Shown piece by piece: positions 1 to 7,384 of a stretch of 30,168 bases of DNA. The position numbers and the translations under genes were made by a program. The DNA comes from Firmicutes bacterium UBA5227 (GTDB lineage: Bacteria > Bacillota > Clostridia > Tissierellales > Sedimentibacteraceae), in contig DHUT01000097.1 in NCBI GenBank assembly GCA_002409285.1, forward strand, positions 1 to 30,168. The letters are read 5' to 3'. Every line of letters begins with the position of its first letter. The first letter of the stretch is position 1. The notes beneath the pieces are model-generated. The model was not told the DNA's origin. It saw only the letters and a program-made list of their open reading frames with translations, and ran no database searches.

Positions 1-18
1 AAAGGTGGATTTATAAAA

Positions 19-1248
19 ATGAAGAATATTTTTAAAAAGAAAAAGTTTGTTGTTATTTTAATTGTTATTATTGCAATTATTGTGGGTATTTTTTACATAA
101 ACAGCAACAAGGAGGCAGTTGAAACCTCTGCTAATGTGGTGGTATTGGAAAGCAAGGACATAGAGCAGATTATATCGGTTAAATCCCCCTTAGAGGGAAT
201 AGAAAAAGCTGAAGTTGTTTCACCTTTGAATTATGAAATTATAGACATAAGGGTTAAGGAAGGTGATATAGTTCAAAAGGATCAGATATTGGCAGTTTTG
301 GATAATGAAGAATTAGAAAAACAAATAGCTTCCGAGGAAAACCAGGTAGAATTATCTCGCCTTCAACTTGATGAGAAACTGAAAAGTCTCCAGATAGAAT
401 ATGATAAGGCGTTGTTAAATATAACAGAGCTTGAAAAAAACTATGAACAAAACAAAGAGCTGCTGGAAAACGACATTATAACAAAGGAAGCATTTGATAA
501 GATAGAAAACAGCTTAATTGAAGCTAAGAAAGGTTTAGAAAATTTCAGTGTTTCTGACGGAAAGATTACAGCGTCCTCTGCAGAGATTAAGAGTATAGAA
601 ATCCAAAAACAGGAGCTGGATAAGAAAAAAGAGGACTTGGAAAAGGTCTATATTAAAAGCCCGATAGACGGTACAGTTACAAGGGTAAATGTAAATCTTG
701 GAAGATATGCAAAAGATACGGAAAATGAAAAATCCATGTTTGTGGTTGAAAATCTGAATAAGCTTCAGATGAAAGTATCTGTCAGCGAATATGACATAGG
801 CAAAATTAAAGTTGGACAGGAAGTTGAAATAGGTTCGGATGTTGCAGGTGATGAAAAAGCAAGAGGTGTTGTTTCAAGAATTTCTCCTACGGCAGAGCAA
901 AAAGATAACAACACCATGGAAAGAGTGATACCTGTTGTTATTGATATTACAGAAAAACCTGAAACACTTATGGCAGGTGTTATTGCAACTGCCAGAATTA
1001 AAGTAAATACAGCGGAAAATGTGTTTGCAGTGCCGTCGGGAGCACTTGTTACGGATGAGAACAGTCAGAATAAGGTATTTGCACTGAATGATGATAATAC
1101 AATTAAATCCATAGCAGTGGAAACCGGTCTGGAAACGGACTTGGAAACAGAAGTGAAGAGCGATGAATTCAGAGAAGGGATGAAGATTGTTGTTAACCCT
1201 GATTTGAGCTTTACCGACGGAATGATTGTAAAACCTAATGAAGAATAA
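19..1248 (+). CDS. Efflux transporter periplasmic-adaptor-type subunit (MacA/HlyD/YknX-like)
   Basis: This is the membrane-fusion (adaptor) subunit of a tripartite-like ABC exporter. It should be anchored in the cytoplasmic membrane and face outwards, linking the permease to the substrate. The sequence shows a Lys-rich start followed by a hydrophobic anchor at about residues 10-28, a split biotinyl/lipoyl-like half-motif near residues 60-95, a charged Glu/Lys-rich coiled-coil hairpin at about 95-210, the second lipoyl half (IKSPIDGTVTRV), and beta-barrel domains to the C-terminus. Its 409 residues fit the MacA/YknX family. The ATG is preceded by AAAGGTGG. It is the first gene of a three-gene set with an ATPase and a MacB-type permease. 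No outer-membrane partner is expected in a Gram-positive cell, so a YknXYZ-like role in export or defence against peptides is inferred, not shown. Confidence 0.9.
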   Translation: MKNIFKKKKFVVILIVIIAIIVGIFYINSNKEAVETSANVVVLESKDIEQIISVKSPLEGIEKAEVVSPLNYEIIDIRVKEGDIVQKDQILAVLDNEELEKQIASEENQVELSRLQLDEKLKSLQIEYDKALLNITELEKNYEQNKELLENDIITKEAFDKIENSLIEAKKGLENFSVSDGKITASSAEIKSIEIQKQELDKKKEDLEKVYIKSPIDGTVTRVNVNLGRYAKDTENEKSMFVVENLNKLQMKVSVSEYDIGKIKVGQEVEIGSDVAGDEKARGVVSRISPTAEQKDNNTMERVIPVVIDITEKPETLMAGVIATARIKVNTAENVFAVPSGALVTDENSQNKVFALNDDNTIKSIAVETGLETDLETEVKSDEFREGMKIVVNPDLSFTDGMIVKPNEE

Positions 1249-1267
1249 ACGGAAAAGTAGGAATAGC

Positions 1268-1966
1268 ATGAGTGATATGATATCTATAAGAAATTTAAAC
1301 AAGGTTTACAAAACAGGCTCGGTTGAGGTACATGCATTAAAAAATGTCAGTCTTGAAATCAAACACGGAGAGTTCATAGCAATAATGGGTCATTCCGGTT
1401 CCGGAAAGTCAACACTTATGAATATTTTAGGATGTTTGGACAGACCAACATCCGGAGAATACTTGCTTGAAGGGATAGACATAAAGGATCAGAGCCAGGA
1501 TGAACTTTCCCTTATCAGAAATAAAAAAATAGGGTTTGTGTTTCAGGCATTCAATCTCATACCGCGTATCAATGTATTGAAGAATGTTGAGTTACCAATG
1601 ATATATGCTAAAACTAAAGTATCTCAGAGAAGAAAAAGGGCTGTTGAACTTTTGGAAAAGGTAGGTTTGGGAGAAAGGACAGAGCATCTGCCTAATGAGT
1701 TGTCCGGTGGGCAGAAGCAAAGAGTTGCAATTGCAAGAGCTCTTGCCAATAATCCTCCTATTATTCTTGCAGACGAACCTACAGGTAACCTGGACACCCA
1801 GTCTTCTGAAGAAATAATGGAAATCTTCAAGGAGCTGAACAGAGAGGGCAGCAGTGTAATTCTGGTAACCCATGAGCCTGATATAGCCGAATATGCAGAC
1901 AGAGTTATTTTATTCAAGGACGGCTGTATAATTGAAGACAGACAGAAGGAAGGTGCGTTGAAATAA
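1268..1966 (+). CDS. ABC transporter ATP-binding protein (MacB/LolD/YknY type)
   Basis: This is the ATPase that powers the exporter encoded with its neighbours. The 232-residue product has Walker A GHSGSGKST at residues 41-49, a Q-loop (FQAFNLIP), the signature LSGGQKQRVAIARAL, Walker B IILADEPTGNLD and the switch His in LVTHE. EPTGNLD and LIPRINVLKNVELP are typical of the MacB/LolD/FtsE group. The ATG at 1268 is chosen because AGGA lies five bases upstream and the product then begins like other members. An in-frame ATG at 1238 overlaps the adaptor gene and would add ten Lys/Arg/Ser-rich residues. The gene follows the adaptor gene directly and its stop overlaps the proposed start of the permease. 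Confidence 0.92.
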   Translation: MSDMISIRNLNKVYKTGSVEVHALKNVSLEIKHGEFIAIMGHSGSGKSTLMNILGCLDRPTSGEYLLEGIDIKDQSQDELSLIRNKKIGFVFQAFNLIPRINVLKNVELPMIYAKTKVSQRRKRAVELLEKVGLGERTEHLPNELSGGQKQRVAIARALANNPPIILADEPTGNLDTQSSEEIMEIFKELNREGSSVILVTHEPDIAEYADRVILFKDGCIIEDRQKEGALK

Positions 1967-3171
1967 TTTGGCTGGAAAACATTAAAATAGCATTTCAATC
2001 CATTGTATCCAATAAAATGCGTTCCGCACTGACTATGCTGGGAATTATCATAGGAATAAGCTCAGTTATTGCAATAGTATCCATAGGTGACAGTATGAAG
2101 GGAGTCATGGATGATATATATAAGGATATAGGTAAAAACAGGGCGAATTTGTATGTAGGAAATATTGAAGATTTCCGTTCGACAGATTTCTTTTACATAG
2201 AGGATGCAGAAGTCCTTAAAGAAAGATTTGGGGACAAAATAACCTACATAGCTCCCTCAGAGTCCGTGAGAAGCGATGTTACAATGGGTAAAAAGGTTGT
2301 TAAATTAAATATGGTATGTATTGATGCAGGGTATGATAAGGTGCAGCACATTAAAATGCTTTACGGCAGGATGATTAACCAGAATGATATGGATAGAAAA
2401 AGCAAGGTCATAGTCCTGGAAGAGAATGCCGCACTTAAGCTTTTTAATAAAGAAAATGCCACAGGCAAAACCGTAAGGGTTAAAATAAACGATAATCTGG
2501 AGGATATGCTTGTAGTTGGTGTTTATAAAAATGAGGATTCACCGATTGTCTCACTTATGCAGGGACAAAAGGTTTATGAAGACAGTTATATTCCATACAC
2601 TGCAGCCTTCCCATCCGACTATGCTTTCTACATGCTGGATGTATTTGTAGGAAGTAATTATTCTGTAAACTCTGTGGGGAATGAAATAACATCCTACATT
2701 GCAGGCCTAAAAAACAGGCAGGCCGAAAACTATCAGTTTTATACGGTAGAGGAAGATCAGGAGTCATTAAACAGCATAGTTAGCGGAATGTCAGTTGCTG
2801 TTGCGGCTATTGCGGCAATATCACTTCTGGTGGGAGGTATAGGTATAATGAATATTATGCTTGTTTCTGTTACCGAAAGAACCAGAGAAATAGGTATAAA
2901 AAAAGCGCTGGGGGCAAGAACAAAGGATGTATTGTTTCAATTTCTTATTGAATCTGCAACCTTGTCCGCAATAGGAGGCATAGTCGGAACATTGTCAGGA
3001 ATAGGGCTGGTAATGCTTGGAGGAAGTTTAATTTCTCTTCCTATTGTTGTAAATCCCTCCTCAATTGTAGTAGCTGTATCCTTTTCAATGATTATAGGCG
3101 TGTTTTTCGGATATTATCCTGCTAAAAAAGCAGCAAAATCAGACCCCATTGAATCATTACGCTATGAATAA
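1963..3171 (+). CDS. ABC transporter permease (MacB/YknZ family, FtsX-type)
   Basis: This is the membrane subunit of the exporter. It shows the MacB layout: a first helix at MLGIIIGISSVIAIVSIG, a long extracytoplasmic MacB-type domain, then three C-terminal helices with the conserved MNIMLVSVTERTREIGIKKALGA segment. The first ordinary start is ATG 2017, which has no ribosome site. The frame stays open upstream and encodes WLENIKIAFQSIVSNK, the usual amphipathic lead-in of this family. A good SD (GGAAGG, 1948-1953) points to ATA 1963, which overlaps the ATPase stop as ATAA, or to ATT 1966. Start 1963 gives 402 residues, and the 2017 start gives 384. The function is confident and the start is not. 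Confidence 0.88.
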   Translation: MIWLENIKIAFQSIVSNKMRSALTMLGIIIGISSVIAIVSIGDSMKGVMDDIYKDIGKNRANLYVGNIEDFRSTDFFYIEDAEVLKERFGDKITYIAPSESVRSDVTMGKKVVKLNMVCIDAGYDKVQHIKMLYGRMINQNDMDRKSKVIVLEENAALKLFNKENATGKTVRVKINDNLEDMLVVGVYKNEDSPIVSLMQGQKVYEDSYIPYTAAFPSDYAFYMLDVFVGSNYSVNSVGNEITSYIAGLKNRQAENYQFYTVEEDQESLNSIVSGMSVAVAAIAAISLLVGGIGIMNIMLVSVTERTREIGIKKALGARTKDVLFQFLIESATLSAIGGIVGTLSGIGLVMLGGSLISLPIVVNPSSIVVAVSFSMIIGVFFGYYPAKKAAKSDPIESLRYE

Positions 3172-3395
3172 ATGCATATATATAAACTTGGATAAAACAG
3201 ATGTGATATTATTTTCCCTGAGAAAATAGAATAAGTGTACAAATCATGTGACATACCATATATAAAGCATAAGAATGCAAGCATAGTATAAATATATATT
3301 TATACATAAATATGAAAAAATATTTGACATTACCTTCAAGAAGTGCTATTATACGTTAAGTGAAAAAATGATAATAACAAATTTGGAGGCGTAAA
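3172..3395. other. Intergenic region between exporter and amino-acid importer
   Basis: This AT-rich gap holds the importer promoter at 3324-3352. It also holds a perfect 18-base palindrome (TATAAATAT/ATATTTATA) at 3287-3304, about 20 bases upstream of the -35 box, which could be an operator or simply AT-rich chance. No convincing terminator for the exporter operon is visible. Confidence 0.5.
3324..3352 (+). promoter_or_regulatory. Sigma-A-type promoter of the amino-acid ABC importer
   Basis: A perfect TTGACA (3324-3329) is followed after 17 bases by TATTAT (3347-3352). Transcription would begin near 3359, leaving a short leader of about 37 bases before the ATG at 3396. Confidence 0.8.
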
Positions 3396-4223
3396 ATGAA
3401 AAAAGTAATATCCATTTTATTAATGATTAGTATGATGTTTGCATTATTTACAGGATGCAGTTCAGGAGAAAATTCAAAACCACAGGATGATGGCAGTAAT
3501 AATCAGCAGTCCTCAGGAGAAGTAAAAGAAGAGGACGATAAATCCTTAGTAATGTATACTAATGCCGAGTTTGCTCCTTTCGAATATTTTAAGGGAGAAG
3601 AAATCGTAGGAGTTGATGTGGATATAGCCAAGGAAATAGCAAAGGACTTGGGAAAAGAACTGACAGTAAAGCATACTGATTTTGACAGTCTTGTTCCGTC
3701 TCTTGTTACAGGAAAGGCGGATTTTGTGGCAGCAGGTATGACCATAAATCCTGAAAGAGAAGATGAAGTAGACTTTTCAATTCCTTATGTAGAATCAGTA
3801 CAAAATATTATTTCAGCAAAAGATAATGAATTAAAATCCATGGAAGATTTAAAGGGTAAAAAGATAGGGGTTCAGCGAGGTACTACAGGAGATACTTCCG
3901 TAACAGACGCAATAAACAAAGAGGACGGAGATTTATACGGTTCAGGTGCCGAAGTGAAAACTTATTCAAGCGCTTTGGAAGCATCACAGGATTTACTTGT
4001 GGGGAGAATTGATGCGGTAGTAATTGATAAACTTACCGCAGAAGAAATAGTAAAAAACAACACTGACAATCTAATGACCGTTGAATTTGGTGAAATAAGC
4101 GAACATTATGGTATAGCTGTTGTAAATGGTAATACAGAATTACTTGACTCCATAAACAAAACACTTCAGAGGCTTATTGACGAAGGAAAAATTGAAGAAT
4201 TTATTTCAAACCATTCAAATTAA
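3396..4223 (+). CDS. Amino-acid ABC transporter substrate-binding lipoprotein (SBP family 3)
   Basis: This is the extracellular receptor that captures a polar amino acid or a close relative and delivers it to the permease. A signal peptide ends in a lipobox (FTGC, Cys21), followed by a Ser/Asn/Gln-rich linker and a family-3 binding domain: AEFAPFEYF, GVDVDIAKEIAK, the AAGMTINPEREDEVDFS region and the hinge-side GVQRGTTGD. The length of 275 residues is normal. The ATG has TTGGAGG upstream. It is the first gene of a lipoprotein-permease-ATPase operon, with a hairpin after its stop that may let it be made in excess. The ligand (glutamine, arginine, cystine or other) cannot be told from the sequence alone. 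Confidence 0.92.
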   Translation: MKKVISILLMISMMFALFTGCSSGENSKPQDDGSNNQQSSGEVKEEDDKSLVMYTNAEFAPFEYFKGEEIVGVDVDIAKEIAKDLGKELTVKHTDFDSLVPSLVTGKADFVAAGMTINPEREDEVDFSIPYVESVQNIISAKDNELKSMEDLKGKKIGVQRGTTGDTSVTDAINKEDGDLYGSGAEVKTYSSALEASQDLLVGRIDAVVIDKLTAEEIVKNNTDNLMTVEFGEISEHYGIAVVNGNTELLDSINKTLQRLIDEGKIEEFISNHSN

Positions 4224-4235
4224 ATATGGGAGTTT

Positions 4236-4264
4236 AAAGGCGGTATGCTGCGGCAATCGCCTTT
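4236..4264 (+). terminator. Intercistronic hairpin after the binding-protein gene
   Basis: AAAGGCG (4236-4242) pairs with CGCCTTT (4258-4264) across a 15-base loop, followed by GTGTTTT. This is probably a partial terminator or a 3' stabiliser that keeps binding-protein expression above that of the permease. Confidence 0.5.
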
Positions 4265-4292
4265 GTGTTTTGACAAGGAGGAAACAGTAACA

Positions 4293-4982
4293 ATGGAACA
4301 ATTCATTTATAGCTTTAATAAAACATTTATAGTTGAAAACAGGTATAAGTTATTTTTAACAGGAATAAAAAATACAATTACAATTGCTTTATTCGCAACA
4401 TTAATAGGAATAGCAATCGGGCTTATTGTGGCAATAATAAGGTACAGCGCTAAAAAAAACCGGAAACTTTTCATATTTGATTTTCTATGCAAAATCTATG
4501 TTACGATAATAAGAGGAACTCCTGTTGTCGTGCAGCTTCTGATTATGTACTATACAATTTTTGTAAATATGGACAATACGGTTTTCATAGCAATTATGAC
4601 ATTTGGAATAAACTCGGGAGCGTATGTTGCAGAAATAGCCCGTGCAGGGATAGAGTCAGTTGATAAGGGGCAGCTGGAAGCTGGTCTGTCACTGGGGCTT
4701 AACAGAAGTAAGACAATGTTCTTTATAATTTTACCCCAGGCTGTTAAAAATATATTGCCGGCACTGGGAAATGAATTTATTGCACTTTTAAAAGAAACAT
4801 CAGTGGCAGGATTTGTTCCCATTATAGATTTGACAAATGCAGGAAACATTGTAAGAAGCAGAACATACGAGCCGTTCTTTTCGCTATATACAGTTGCTTT
4901 GTGCTACCTGATTATGGTTCTCGGTCTTGGAGCTGTTCAGAAAAGACTGGAAAGGAGGTTTTCCCAAGGTGATAGAAATTAA
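4293..4982 (+). CDS. Amino-acid ABC transporter permease (HisM/GlnP family)
   Basis: This is the membrane channel of the amino-acid importer. It has a first helix in TGIKNTITIALFATLIG, a core with YVTIIRGTPVVVQLLIMYY, and the EAA loop SGAYVAEIARAGIESVDKGQ followed by EAGLSLGLNRSKTMFFIILPQAV, diagnostic of His/Glu/Gln-type permeases. The ATG at 4293 is chosen because AAGGAGG (4275-4281) lies just upstream; an in-frame ATG at 4245 lies within the preceding hairpin and lacks such a site. The resulting 229 residues are normal for the family. Its 3' end overlaps the ATPase gene by 14 bases and carries that gene's ribosome site. Confidence 0.92.
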   Translation: MEQFIYSFNKTFIVENRYKLFLTGIKNTITIALFATLIGIAIGLIVAIIRYSAKKNRKLFIFDFLCKIYVTIIRGTPVVVQLLIMYYTIFVNMDNTVFIAIMTFGINSGAYVAEIARAGIESVDKGQLEAGLSLGLNRSKTMFFIILPQAVKNILPALGNEFIALLKETSVAGFVPIIDLTNAGNIVRSRTYEPFFSLYTVALCYLIMVLGLGAVQKRLERRFSQGDRN

Positions 4983-5700
4983 AAATATAAATAAAAGCTT
5001 TGCCGGAAACCATGTGCTAAAGGATGTAAGTGCAACAATAAATAAGGGGGAAAAAGTTGTTGTCATAGGACCCTCTGGGTCAGGAAAAAGTACATTTTTA
5101 AGGTGTATGAACCTTCTTGAGATTCCTGACAGTGGCAGTATAATCTTTGAAGGAAAAGATATAACGGATAAAACAAGCGACATTAATACGGTAAGACAGA
5201 AGATGGGTATGGTGTTTCAGCACTTTAACCTGTTTCCACATTTGACCGTATTAGAAAATATAACCCTTGCTCCAATAAAACTAAATCTTCAACCAAAGAA
5301 ACAAGCTGATGAAAATGCAATCACGCTGCTTAAAAGAATAGGACTTGTCGATAAAAAGGATGAGTACCCCAACATGCTTTCAGGCGGACAGCAACAGAGG
5401 ATTGCAATAGTGCGTTCACTGGCAATGAAACCGGAAATAATGCTCTTTGACGAGCCTACATCCGCCCTTGACCCTGAAATGATTGGAGAAGTGTTAAGGC
5501 TCATGAAAGATCTGGCAGAGGAAGGAATGACCATGGTGGTTGTTACCCACGAGATGGGTTTTGCCAAAAGCGTTGCAAACAGAATACTGTTCATGGACGA
5601 AGGACAAATATTGGAAGAAAACAATCCTTCAGACTTTTTTTCAAATCCTGCAAACGAAAGGGCAAAGGAGTTTCTTTCAAAGATATTGTACGATATATAG
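4969..5700 (+). CDS. Amino-acid ABC transporter ATP-binding protein (GlnQ/HisP family)
   Basis: This is the ATPase of the polar amino-acid importer. It has Walker A GPSGSGKS at residues 34-41, the typical RCMNLLEIPDSG segment, Q-loop FQHFNLFPHLTVLEN, signature LSGGQQQRIAIVRSL, Walker B IMLFDEPTSALDPEM and switch VVTHEMGFA. The GTG start at 4969 is preferred: AAAGGAGG at 4951-4958 precedes it, and the 243-residue product matches the family length and start (VIEIKNINKSF). An upstream TTG at 4927 would lie within the permease gene. It is the last gene of the operon. Confidence 0.93.
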   Translation: MIEIKNINKSFAGNHVLKDVSATINKGEKVVVIGPSGSGKSTFLRCMNLLEIPDSGSIIFEGKDITDKTSDINTVRQKMGMVFQHFNLFPHLTVLENITLAPIKLNLQPKKQADENAITLLKRIGLVDKKDEYPNMLSGGQQQRIAIVRSLAMKPEIMLFDEPTSALDPEMIGEVLRLMKDLAEEGMTMVVVTHEMGFAKSVANRILFMDEGQILEENNPSDFFSNPANERAKEFLSKILYDI

Positions 5701-5819
5701 AGGATATAAAAGACTACGTTAGTTTCTTGTCATATTTCGCAGTTATTGATAAGATCTGACACGGCACACTATGGGCTGGTTTAAGTCATTTTCGATGAAT
5801 TAGCAGGTAATATTAGGAA

Positions 5820-5857
5820 CTGAAAAATCATTTCATTGCCATGAAATGATTTTTCAG
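5820..5857. terminator. Bidirectional terminator between convergent genes
   Basis: A perfect 17-bp stem (5820-5836 with 5841-5857) and a TGCC loop lie between the importer ATPase and the convergent flavoprotein gene. The arm ends are A/T-rich (GAAAAAT, ATTTTTC), giving a U-rich 3' side on both strands. The rest of 5701-5863 shows nothing clear. Confidence 0.75.
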
Positions 5858-5863
5858 GTGTGC

Positions 5864-6496
5864 TTATTTTACTAAGTTTGTGAATGCTTTTCTTTCCGGT
5901 TCAGGTTTTTCTATTTTTCCATCACCAAGCTCTACTAACTTCATCAGCCATGCCATGTTTTTCCCCAGGACTCTCATAGTTTGAATCCCTTCGTCATCCT
6001 TTACTGCTTCTCCGGGCTTTAGACCAAAAACTATGTTCCAGTAATTGGATGTGGGCATAATCATTTCCGAATAGGCTATGTAATTGTTAAGCTGGCTGAA
6101 TGCCTGCATTCCTCCGGCACGTCTTACCGCCACTACACCTGCTCCAACCTTATGTCTGTACAGCCCGTTGTTTGCACTTCCCACATATATTGCTCTGTCC
6201 AGAAATGACTTCATGGTTGCTCCTATGTCTGAAAAGTGAACAGGAGACCCGAAAATTATTCCGTCGGCTTCCTTCATTTTTTGAATCCATTCATTTACTT
6301 CATCATCAATTATACATCTTTCATTTCTAATTTTAAAACAGGAATTGCATGCCGTGCAGCCCTGGATCTTTTTATTTCCCACATGAACAATTTCTACTTC
6401 AATATTCTCATTTTCAAGTTGTTCAGCAACTACTTTGATTGCTTCATAAGTGTTTCCTTCTTTTCTCGGACTTCCGTTAAAAGCAACTACCTTCAT
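5864..6496 (-). CDS. Flavodoxin-family iron-sulfur flavoprotein (Isf-like NAD(P)H:FMN reductase)
   Basis: This is a probable soluble electron carrier or reductase that holds FMN and a [4Fe-4S] cluster. The N-terminus KVVAFNGSPRKEGNT is the phosphate-binding loop of the NADPH-dependent FMN reductase fold. A compact cysteine motif follows at Cys47, Cys50, Cys53 and Cys61 (C-x2-C-x2-C-x7-C), as in archaeal and clostridial Isf proteins. Next come the flavodoxin segment ADGIIFGSPVHFSDIGATMKSFLDR and the GVVAVRRAGG strand. The 210 residues are normal for the family. It has its own promoter and a GGAGG site. The physiological partner is unknown; the nearby FMN-binding lipoprotein could be part of the same redox physiology, but that is inference. 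Confidence 0.88.
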   Translation of the reverse strand: MKVVAFNGSPRKEGNTYEAIKVVAEQLENENIEVEIVHVGNKKIQGCTACNSCFKIRNERCIIDDEVNEWIQKMKEADGIIFGSPVHFSDIGATMKSFLDRAIYVGSANNGLYRHKVGAGVVAVRRAGGMQAFSQLNNYIAYSEMIMPTSNYWNIVFGLKPGEAVKDDEGIQTMRVLGKNMAWLMKLVELGDGKIEKPEPERKAFTNLVK

Positions 6497-6527
6497 ATTA
6501 TTATACCTCCAATTTCTTTTAATGGTT

Positions 6528-6556
6528 ATTATACTAAAAATAAGGGTATTTTACAA
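6528..6556 (-). promoter_or_regulatory. Promoter of the iron-sulfur flavoprotein gene
   Basis: Read on the minus strand, TTGTAA (6556-6551) is followed after 17 bases by TATAAT (6533-6528). The GGAGG ribosome site and the ATG at 6496 lie just downstream. Confidence 0.75.
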
Positions 6557-6660
6557 CCGGTATACCTGAAAAATAAAATCTTAATAATTTATTAATTTTA
6601 TCATGTTTGGAATATTTTTGGTTATACTACTGGTGAAAAAATAATTCATATGGAGGTATT

Positions 6661-7137
6661 ATGAAAAAATTTGCACTGATGGTATGTGTAATAATGCTTT
6701 TCAGCATGGCTGCATGTACAGATAATAATGGTAATGTAGAAAACGGCAACAATGTACCCGATGGAGTTACCGGTCAGGATGATATTGTCGATAATAACAA
6801 TGGAGATTTGAAAGATAATAATAAAGATAACAATATGAACAATAATAAAGACAATAATGCTGCCGGAAACAATGGTACAAATAAAACCCTGACGGGTACA
6901 GCACAGGGCTACGGCGGAGAAGTAACAGTAACCGTAGAAGTAAACGGCAATGATATAGTCTCTGTAAAAGCAGTGGGTGACAGTGAAACCGAAGGAGTAG
7001 GCAGCAATGCCATTGACCAGCTTCCGGCAAGAATAGAAGAAGCTGATTCTACAAATGTTGACGGAGTTTCCGGTGCAACAATGACAAGTAATGCTATAAA
7101 AGAAGCTGTTAATAAGGCGTTGGAAGGTAACAAATAG
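6661..7137 (+). CDS. FMN-binding domain lipoprotein with covalent-flavinylation motif
   Basis: This is an exported lipoprotein expected to carry FMN outside the membrane. A signal peptide ends at Cys19 (SMAAC). Residues 20-75 are a low-complexity Asn/Asp-rich spacer with KDNN repeats. The C-terminal 80 residues form an FMN_bind domain: VTVTVEVNGNDIVSVKAVGDSET, then VDGVSGATMTS, where Ser137-Thr142 match the S/T-G-A-T-x-T motif that ApbE flavinylates in NqrC/RnfG, with Thr142 as the likely acceptor. It is a single-gene unit with TGGAGG before the ATG and a terminator behind it. No ApbE or Rnf/Nqr gene is in the window, so its electron donor and acceptor are unknown. Confidence 0.88.
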   Translation: MKKFALMVCVIMLFSMAACTDNNGNVENGNNVPDGVTGQDDIVDNNNGDLKDNNKDNNMNNNKDNNAAGNNGTNKTLTGTAQGYGGEVTVTVEVNGNDIVSVKAVGDSETEGVGSNAIDQLPARIEEADSTNVDGVSGATMTSNAIKEAVNKALEGNK

Positions 7138-7143
7138 TAACGG

Positions 7144-7166
7144 CCGGTCCGTTTGGACCGGTTTTT
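7144..7166 (+). terminator. Intrinsic terminator of the FMN-binding lipoprotein gene
   Basis: CCGGTCC (7144-7150), loop GTTT, GGACCGG (7155-7161), then TTTTT. This is a textbook rho-independent terminator just after the stop codon. Confidence 0.92.
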
Positions 7167-7239
7167 GTTATCCGGATTATAATAAAAAATTAATAGTGGA
7201 ATACTTGAAAGTGTGGTAAAGTATTCAAAAAGTTATAGT

Positions 7240-7268
7240 TTGACAAAAAAATATGTTTGCTATATAAT
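7240..7268 (+). promoter_or_regulatory. Consensus promoter of hutH
   Basis: TTGACA (7240-7245), a 17-base spacer and TATAAT (7263-7268) make a perfect sigma-A promoter. Transcription should start near 7275, giving a leader of about 110 bases. Such a strong promoter in front of a terminator is typical of genes controlled by antitermination. Confidence 0.9.
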
Positions 7269-7288
7269 TAAATCGTTAAATATGCCTA

Positions 7289-7305
7289 TAGATATTAGAC
7301 ATTAG
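7289..7305 (+). promoter_or_regulatory. Putative HutP-type binding site: three UAG triplets spaced by 4 nt
   Basis: The leader reads TAG-ATAT-TAG-ACAT-TAG. Three UAG triplets separated by exactly four bases match the RNA recognised by the histidine-activated antiterminator HutP of Bacillus, which is known to bind UAG-N4-UAG-N4-UAG. The site starts about 14 bases after the predicted transcript start, and its last triplet abuts the G-run that opens the terminator stem. Site and position are seen in the sequence; HutP binding is inferred, since no hutP gene lies in the window. Confidence 0.7.
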
Positions 7306-7354
7306 GGGGCAAATTTTGGTGTAGTTGTTGTACACTGAAATTTGCCCTTGTTTT
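7306..7354 (+). terminator. Leader terminator (attenuator) upstream of hutH
   Basis: A long hairpin: 7307-7323 pairs with 7331-7347 (17 bp including two G-U pairs), with a 7-base loop and GGGC/GCCC at the base. It is followed by TTGTTTT. It sits between the promoter and the hutH ribosome site, so it should stop transcription unless something prevents it from forming. Confidence 0.85.
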
Positions 7355-7384
7355 ATTAACCGTTATAAATTAAAGGAGGATAAA

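Noticed and set aside
874..1302. Minus-strand 142-codon ORF opposite the adaptor gene
   Set aside because: Composition is rich in Cys, Phe, His and Arg, as expected for an antisense frame, and the plus-strand gene is certain.
3212..3226. CodY box (TTTTC...GAAAA)
   Set aside because: The half sites are five bases apart instead of the one-base centre of the CodY consensus, and the site is more than 90 bases upstream of the promoter.
7289..7305. TRAP (tryptophan attenuation protein) binding site in the hutH leader
   Set aside because: TRAP needs about eleven (G/U)AG repeats spaced by two or three bases. There are only three here, spaced by four, and the gene is for histidine breakdown.
7325..7384. 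Upstream TTG start for hutH
   Set aside because: It lies inside the leader terminator hairpin and has no ribosome site, while ATG 7385 has AAAGGAGG.
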